A DNA stretch of 64,000 nucleotides from assembly GCA_020639215.1 (NCBI GenBank), contig JACKHA010000005.1:62001-126000 (forward strand). Direction: 5' to 3'. A model generated the notes under the pieces. It saw only the letters and a list, made by a program, of their open reading frames with translations. It ran no database searches and was not told where the DNA came from. Below are positions 59,279 through 64,000 of this stretch, in pieces. Both the position numbers and the translations under genes were made by a program. How positions within the stretch are numbered: the stretch's first letter is position 1; every line of letters begins with the position of its first letter. Origin of the DNA: Phycisphaeraceae bacterium. Its GTDB lineage: Bacteria > Planctomycetota > Phycisphaerae > Phycisphaerales > UBA1924.

Positions 59279-60490
59279 TCAGGCCGGCTCCAGCCCGAAC
59301 CGCATCCGGACGACCGAGTGCATCGGCGGGTATTGCATCTGCAGGCGGTACACCCGGAACTCCCCGACCGACCACCCACACCGGTCCATGGCCCGCTGCA
59401 CGATCGCCTCGTATCGCGGGATCAACGCCGACCCGAGCATCGGGGGACGCCCCGACAACTCGCGCGGCTGCTCGGCGATCGGGATGTCATGGAAGTCATC
59501 CGCACCGTTCGGCACGGCCACGCGCCCGATGACCGCGGCCTCCGGCTCGCCGAACGCCAGGTCGCGGTGCAGCAGCAGATCGAACTGCACCGCCCCCGTC
59601 GGCATCGTGATCCGCGTCGTCGACTCGCCAAACGCGTCCTCGGGCGTTTGACGTCGCGACACCTGCCCGGGCGTGAGAGAGCCGAACACCATCGAGAACG
59701 CCCCGGTATTGCCCACCGGCCCCGGCCCGAACTCGTACACGAGGCGTTCCCCGGCCTTCCTCGCGCGGATTTCCGGCATCGTCTCCGTGCAGAACTCGCG
59801 GAGCAGGTGCGGCCCGGCCTTGTCCTGGACCGTGTCGTCGAGTGGCTCCTCGACCGCCGACGCGACCGGGGTTCCGTCGTCGTGGTACGCCATGGGATAG
59901 AAGATCGGCCACGTCACGTGGGGACGCAAACGCCGGATGTCGAACATCCCGCCCAACAGCGCCAGGTCCACGTGCTCGGTGTCGCCTCGCGTCGGGGCCA
60001 CGATCAGGCTCGTCATACGGGCCCGGGCCTGGATGCCCCACACCCCGCTGTTGCCGCGGAAGGCCTGCTTGCGGCTCTGCTCCAGACGGGACGCGGCGCT
60101 CCCGCCCATCCCGTCGAGCATCAGGTCCAGCGTCGCACGGTCGCCCGAGTGCGTCTCGACGACCGCGTCGAACCGGCGTGTCGTGGCCCGCACCGCGTCG
60201 ATCCGGGCCGCCTCCACGCCGGCGTCGCCCAGCGCGTTCAGGAGGATCTCGATCCCCTCCTCGCCGGGCATGTGCTGGGTCGCCTCGAACACGTCCTCCG
60301 AGCACACGACCTTCGAGACCTTCCACGTCAGATTCCGGCTGATGCCAAGACGCCGAGCGATCTCCTGCGGCTCGCCCGGCGCGAGCCCGATCGAACCGAT
60401 CGCCTCGCCCAACCTCCCGCGCAGATCGCCGAGCGCCCCGGTCAGGTCCTCCTCGAATGTCGTGCAGTTCGGAGCAGCGTCGATAGCCAT
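59279..60490 (-). CDS. Hypothetical protein with N-terminal helix-turn-helix, 403 aa
   Basis: I do not recognise this family. Residues about 41-62 (PQEIARRLGISRNLTWKVSK) look like a helix-turn-helix of regulator type. The rest is a soluble domain with DAVVETHSGDRATLDLML, FGPGPVGNTGAFSMVFGSL, TTRITMPTGAVQFDLLLHRD and RVYRLQMQYPPMHSVVRMRF. No signal or membrane helix is visible. ATG 60490 fixes the start, since the frame continues upstream into other genes. It could be a large transcription factor with a ligand domain, but this is a guess. A divergent gene is absent; the upstream neighbour is a secreted repeat protein on the same strand. Confidence 0.7.
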   Translation of the reverse strand: MAIDAAPNCTTFEEDLTGALGDLRGRLGEAIGSIGLAPGEPQEIARRLGISRNLTWKVSKVVCSEDVFEATQHMPGEEGIEILLNALGDAGVEAARIDAVRATTRRFDAVVETHSGDRATLDLMLDGMGGSAASRLEQSRKQAFRGNSGVWGIQARARMTSLIVAPTRGDTEHVDLALLGGMFDIRRLRPHVTWPIFYPMAYHDDGTPVASAVEEPLDDTVQDKAGPHLLREFCTETMPEIRARKAGERLVYEFGPGPVGNTGAFSMVFGSLTPGQVSRRQTPEDAFGESTTRITMPTGAVQFDLLLHRDLAFGEPEAAVIGRVAVPNGADDFHDIPIAEQPRELSGRPPMLGSALIPRYEAIVQRAMDRCGWSVGEFRVYRLQMQYPPMHSVVRMRFGLEPA

Positions 60491-60612
60491 GGCGGTCCCT
60501 GGTGCCTGTTCGCTCCCGGCCCTGGGAGCGCGATTCGTCGCGGACAATGGGGTGCGGAACGAAGCGGGTGCCGGCCCCTCTCGAAGCCGGCGCCCGCAAG
60601 GAGGTGACAGTA

Positions 60613-62301
60613 TCAGCAGGAGCGACGCCGACGCGAGGCCAGCAGCCCCATGATTGCCAGCGGCGCGATCCCGGCGGGGGCCGGAATGACGCGGACGGTC
60701 ACAATGGCGCCCTCGTTGTTGGCGAACGACAGGCGGATCGCCACGGTGCCATCGTTGCCGAACGACAGCGACGAGTTCTCGCTGTTTGTGAAACCAGCGC
60801 TTCCCAGGCCGGTCACCGTCTTGAACACGCCGGGGGCGACCTCGATCTCGTCGCCGACGGCGGCCAGGAGCATCAGCCCCGCCGACGGGTCCCAGGCGAA
60901 CATCGAGGTCACGCTGCCAGCGGGGGTTTGGACCGAGTTGTTGAACACGACCTGGCCCAGGGCGTTGGTCAGCATCGACTGACCCGTCATGCTGCCGAAC
61001 GTCCCGTCCACGATGCCGGGTGCCATCCCGCCCTCTCGGGCGACCAGTTCGAGCGCCCCCGGGGTGCCGGCCCAGATGCCCGTGTCGTCGGCCGCGCTGA
61101 CCGTGCCGCCACGCAGCGAGGATTGGAGGACAACCCGGTCCAGTTCGCCCAGGGCCTGGCCGGAGTTGTTGACCACGTCGAACAAGCCGTCGGTGCCCGG
61201 GGCGGCGTCGCCGCGGCGCAGCACCATGGTGTGCCCGCCGGCCGAGCCGATGTACGTGCCGCGGTCGTTGTCTCCCGCGACCACGTCGCCGCCGAGCAGG
61301 GGGGCAGCGAAGACGAACCGCCCGTCCGAGTTGAAGGCGTTGCTGCCGATGCCGGGCGACCAGGAACCCGACGCGCCGCCGAACGTCGCGCCGACGGTCC
61401 CAGGGGCCGCGTCGCCCTCGCGCAGCACGAGGCTGTTGCCGGCGCCGGGGGTGTGGATCCACACGGACGCGTTGTCGTTCACGGTGGCGGTGCCGCCCAG
61501 GGTCAAATCGAACAGCACCTGGCCGCTCATGTTGGACTGGCTGAGGAAACCGAGCGAAGCGGCGGTGGCCCCGCCGAGGACGTCGTCGCCCTTGCGGACC
61601 ATCATGCCGATGGACGCGGGCGTGCCGTAGAACCAGCCCTCGTTGTTGGTGGTGCCGGAGACGTCGCCGCCGGAAAGATTGCTCTTGAACAGGATGCGCC
61701 CCGCCCGATCGATCGCGGTGTTCTGCTGGCTGGGGCTGCTGAACGAACTGCTGAACACCGCGCCGACCGTCCCCGGGGCGTCGTCGCCCTCCTGGACAAA
61801 CTTGACGAGCGAGCCGGCGAACCCACCGAAGATCGCGGTGTCGGTCGTGGTGCCGCTGGTGCCCGAGAGGCTCGAGCCCCACAGCGTCCGCCCATCGGGG
61901 CTCAGGCGGTACCCGCTGCCGATCCCGCTGAACGACGCGGAGTTCAGCGTGGCCCCGGGGATGTCCGGCGCGGCGTCGGCGCCGCGGATCATCATCGAAA
62001 GAGTGGCGGCCGACGAGCCGCGGAACAGGGCCCGCTCGTTGGTCGGCACCACGTCCATGCCCACCATGCGCCCGCGGAAGAGCACCGAGCCGTTCTCGTC
62101 GATCACCGGGCTGTCGAAGGTGCCCGACCCACCGAAGGTCACGCCGGTCAGCCCGGGCACGTCCTGGCCCGACGCCGCGATCACGTTGCCGCCGGTCGTC
62201 AGCAGGCTCTGGGCGCCCGCCGAAGTCGCGGCGCCGAGAACAACCACCGTTCCAGCCAGGCCCGCGGTGGCGCGCAGGCTCCCGATGTTGAGTCCACCCA
62301 T
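60613..62301 (-). CDS. Secreted NxxGxxxF-repeat protein with PEP-CTERM-like tail
   Basis: The 562-residue protein has a signal peptide (AGLAGTVVVLGAATSAGAQ). About seven repeats follow, with cores such as VIDENGSVLFRG, AIDRAGRILFKS, NMSGQVLFDLTLGG, FNSDGRFVFAAPLLGG and TNALGQVVFNNSV, each associated with GDDAPGTVG or REGDAAPGT. This is the pattern of proteins described as tandem NxxGxxxAF repeat proteins with a choice of anchor. The C-terminus PAPAGIAPLAIMGLLASRRRR is a PEP-CTERM-like sorting tail. GGGAGACGAG precedes ATG 62301. The role is unknown; it is probably surface-exposed. It is divergent from the dockerin gene. Confidence 0.83.
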   Translation of the reverse strand: MGGLNIGSLRATAGLAGTVVVLGAATSAGAQSLLTTGGNVIAASGQDVPGLTGVTFGGSGTFDSPVIDENGSVLFRGRMVGMDVVPTNERALFRGSSAATLSMMIRGADAAPDIPGATLNSASFSGIGSGYRLSPDGRTLWGSSLSGTSGTTTDTAIFGGFAGSLVKFVQEGDDAPGTVGAVFSSSFSSPSQQNTAIDRAGRILFKSNLSGGDVSGTTNNEGWFYGTPASIGMMVRKGDDVLGGATAASLGFLSQSNMSGQVLFDLTLGGTATVNDNASVWIHTPGAGNSLVLREGDAAPGTVGATFGGASGSWSPGIGSNAFNSDGRFVFAAPLLGGDVVAGDNDRGTYIGSAGGHTMVLRRGDAAPGTDGLFDVVNNSGQALGELDRVVLQSSLRGGTVSAADDTGIWAGTPGALELVAREGGMAPGIVDGTFGSMTGQSMLTNALGQVVFNNSVQTPAGSVTSMFAWDPSAGLMLLAAVGDEIEVAPGVFKTVTGLGSAGFTNSENSSLSFGNDGTVAIRLSFANNEGAIVTVRVIPAPAGIAPLAIMGLLASRRRRSC

Positions 62302-62593
62302 TGTCTCGTCTCCCGATGGCGGGACCTGTCGGCCTCGCGTTGGTTCGCCGGCGGCGCCAGCGCACGGGCACCCGACACGAGTGCCCGCGTGGGAGAGCAT
62401 ACGTGCACGGCGACATTCGTTCAAGTACTTGCAAGAAAGTTTGTGCAAACACTTGCCGGGGGTTGCCACGGTCGCTACGCTCCGGGACCCAGAGATCGGC
62501 GCGGTTCTGGCTCGGAATACCGAACACTTTGCGTATCGACGCCCCGCCGCCGCTCGCGCGGGGACCGACGCGCGACACAATTGGAGGCTCCGC
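62302..62593. promoter_or_regulatory. Divergent promoter region between two secreted repeat proteins
   Basis: This 292-bp region contains a relatively AT-rich patch (62411-62458), conspicuous against the GC-rich background. It holds ACTTGC twice (62427-62432 and 62451-62456), 24 bp apart, around the palindrome GTTTGTGCAAAC (62439-62450). This looks like an operator or promoter element shared by both genes, though no consensus -10 or -35 is certain. Confidence 0.5.
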
Positions 62594-63841
62594 ATGAAGA
62601 CCGCTGCTCTTGCCATCGTTCTGGCCGCCGGCTCCGCCGCGTTGGCCCAACCCACGTACACCTCGCTCGGGGCGGTGCAGGTCTCTTCCATGTCCGGCGA
62701 CGGGACGGTCATCGTCGGCGGCGGGTCGGGCGGCTACGTCCGTTGGACGGAGGTCGACGGATTGGTCAGCATCGGCGGCGGCGGGAGCGGCGGGCAGGCC
62801 TGCGTCTCGCGCGACGGCACCGCCATCGGCGGCACCGCCAGCAACGGTATGGGCTCCTTCACCGAGATGGCCCTGTGGCAGGGCGGCGCCACGTGGATGC
62901 CCCTGGGCTTCCTCGGAGGGATCAGCGGCAGCAGCCTGAGCAGCGGCTACGGCATCAGCGACACTGGCTCGCACGTCGTCGGCCTGTCCTGGGTCACGTC
63001 GAACCAGGCGGAGGCCGTCTACTGGTCGCAGGTCTCCGGCCTGACCAGCCTGGGCACGACCGTGGCGACCCGCTCGAGCCGCGCCAACTGCGTCAACGGC
63101 GACGGCACGATCATCGCCGGGTGGCAGGACAGCAGCACCGGCTTCCGCCAGGGCGCCGTGTGGAACAACGGCGTGCAGCAGCTGCTGGTCGATGGGGCCA
63201 ACAACGGCCTCGGCGAGGTCTCGAACATCAACAGCGCGGGTGACGTGATGTGCGGCTCGGGAGGCGGCTCGTCCGGCGGGGGCTGGGTGCTCACGCCCGG
63301 CGGCGTCACGCGCGTCGGCACCATCCCGGGCTTCGACCAGGTGTCGGTCGTGACCGACGTTTCCGATGACGGCACGATCGCCGTCGGGTTCTCGTCGTTC
63401 CTGACCAGCCGCGTCGGCTTCGTGTGGACGCAGTCGGGCGGGCTGGAGCGGATCGAGACGTACCTGATGGCCCAGGGCGTGCCGCTCCCGGTCGGGGCGA
63501 ACCTGAACACGCCCACCGCCATCTCCGACGACGGGTCGGTGATCGCCGGGTTCGTTCTGTTCGGTCCGGGCGGCGGGTGGCGCGTCGAGCTTGGAGCGTC
63601 CTGCCAGCCGGACCTGACCACCGGCGCGGTCGCCGGCCAGCCCGGCTACGGCGTCCCGAACGGCACGCTCAACAACGACGACTTCTTCTACTACCTGGCC
63701 GAGTTCGCCGCGGGCAATGTCGCGGTGTGCGACCTGACCACGGGCGCGGTCGCCGGGCAGCCCGGCTACGGCGTTCCCAACGGCGCGCTCACCAACGACG
63801 ACTTCTTCTACTACCTGGCGATCTTCGCGGCCGGCTGCTGA
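62594..63841 (+). CDS. Secreted HAF-repeat protein with GC-type dockerin tail
   Basis: The 415-residue protein has a signal peptide (ALAIVLAAGSAALAQ). Its body has seven or so short repeats, such as MSGDGTVIVGG, VSRDGTAIGGT, VNGDGTIIAGW, VSDDGTIAVGF and ISDDGSVIAGF, typical of HAF-repeat extracellular propellers. The last 79 residues (from about 337) hold two dockerin-like repeats, each with DLTTGAVAGQPGYGVPNG and NNDDFFYYL, ending in GC. The dockerin layout matches the product of 33876-35150 residue for residue in spacing. GGAGG lies eight bases before ATG 62594. A stem-loop terminator follows. Confidence 0.88.
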   Translation: MKTAALAIVLAAGSAALAQPTYTSLGAVQVSSMSGDGTVIVGGGSGGYVRWTEVDGLVSIGGGGSGGQACVSRDGTAIGGTASNGMGSFTEMALWQGGATWMPLGFLGGISGSSLSSGYGISDTGSHVVGLSWVTSNQAEAVYWSQVSGLTSLGTTVATRSSRANCVNGDGTIIAGWQDSSTGFRQGAVWNNGVQQLLVDGANNGLGEVSNINSAGDVMCGSGGGSSGGGWVLTPGGVTRVGTIPGFDQVSVVTDVSDDGTIAVGFSSFLTSRVGFVWTQSGGLERIETYLMAQGVPLPVGANLNTPTAISDDGSVIAGFVLFGPGGGWRVELGASCQPDLTTGAVAGQPGYGVPNGTLNNDDFFYYLAEFAAGNVAVCDLTTGAVAGQPGYGVPNGALTNDDFFYYLAIFAAGC

Positions 63842-63889
63842 GCCCTGCGGCACGTCCCTCGTGCCGACCCGACTCGACCCTCCTTACGT

Positions 63890-63930
63890 CCGGCGGGCGG
63901 GCCTCGTGCCTTGCCCGCCGGCGCTTTTTT
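63890..63930 (+). terminator. Intrinsic terminator of the HAF/dockerin gene
   Basis: CCGGCGGGC (63890-63898) pairs perfectly with GCCCGCCGG (63913-63921), and CGCTTTTTT follows. It lies 49 bases past the stop at 63841. A further small hairpin (CGGCACG / CGTGCCG) precedes it. Confidence 0.93.
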
Positions 63931-64000
63931 GCGGGAGCAACGCTGCCCGCCCGAGAGCGGCGGAGCGAAGGATCGGCCCCCGCCCGAGAACATCGATGGT

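Noticed and set aside
59279..63853. A 1524-residue minus-strand open frame
   Set aside because: It joins the helix-turn-helix gene to the antisense of two secreted genes; only 59279-60490 has protein-like composition with its own ATG.
1..64000. CRISPR arrays, prophage or insertion sequences
   Set aside because: I found no regularly spaced direct repeats, no transposase or integrase motifs and no phage structural genes; the repeats seen are inverted spacer elements.

Overview
The window is a very GC-rich (roughly two-thirds G+C by eye) bacterial chromosome segment with dense coding on both strands. Several features point to a planctomycete of the Phycisphaerae type, which is an inference. Two secreted proteins end in paired GC-type dockerin repeats (DFFYYL...GC). 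Three others end in a Pro-rich, hydrophobic, Arg-rich tail like PEP-CTERM. Signal peptidase I carries a very large internal insert, and the spacers are full of hairpin repeats. I see no prophage, insertion sequence, CRISPR array or rRNA.

Layout. 1-7.5 kb: nuoF, a zinc-independent MDR oxidoreductase, a glycerate 2-kinase, two small membrane proteins and an AtoE-type short-chain fatty acid transporter. 7.7-13 kb: a translation and secretion cluster on the minus strand (tRNA-Thr, tuf, rpmG, tRNA-Trp, secE, nusG), interrupted by a plus-strand serine hydrolase and not followed by rplK. 13-23.5 kb: a secreted protein, a TatD nuclease, lgt, queD, an RND efflux pair, a Fur-family regulator and a LysR regulator. 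23.5-33 kb: rhodanese, lipoprotein, gpmI, peroxiredoxin, a DUF433/DUF5615 toxin-antitoxin pair, a YggS-type PLP protein, signal peptidase I, a secreted four-repeat cysteine protein, and a TerC/Alx transporter behind a likely yybP-ykoY (Mn2+) riboswitch. 33-46 kb: a pseudopilin-like protein, a dockerin-anchored protein, a TraB/Tiki-like protein with a pilin-like insert, a large double-VWA membrane protein, an SMR exporter, a methyltransferase, an amidohydrolase and two paralogous secreted proteins. 46-58 kb: dut, a nucleotide-sugar dehydratase, an isolated nuoC, a YgfZ-like protein, a DEAD-box helicase, a glycosyltransferase beside an LPS-kinase-like gene, an orphan DNA methyltransferase, a helical-repeat membrane protein and a cupin. 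58-64 kb: a metallo-hydrolase, tRNA-Cys, a helix-turn-helix protein and two divergent secreted repeat proteins.

The most distinctive signal lies in the spacers. At least four families of dispersed repeats occur: long inverted repeats with GGAGG-rich arms (six copies), a CGCGATCTCACGATCGCG palindrome, a CCGGGGCGTCCCCGCCCCGG element, and ACTCAGCAC strings. They sit mostly at gene 3' ends, sometimes supply the stop codon or C-terminal codons, and in two cases lie in frame inside enzymes (gpmI and the nucleotide-sugar dehydratase).

All calls come from reading the sequence. No database search or structure prediction was run, and family names rest on recognised motifs.
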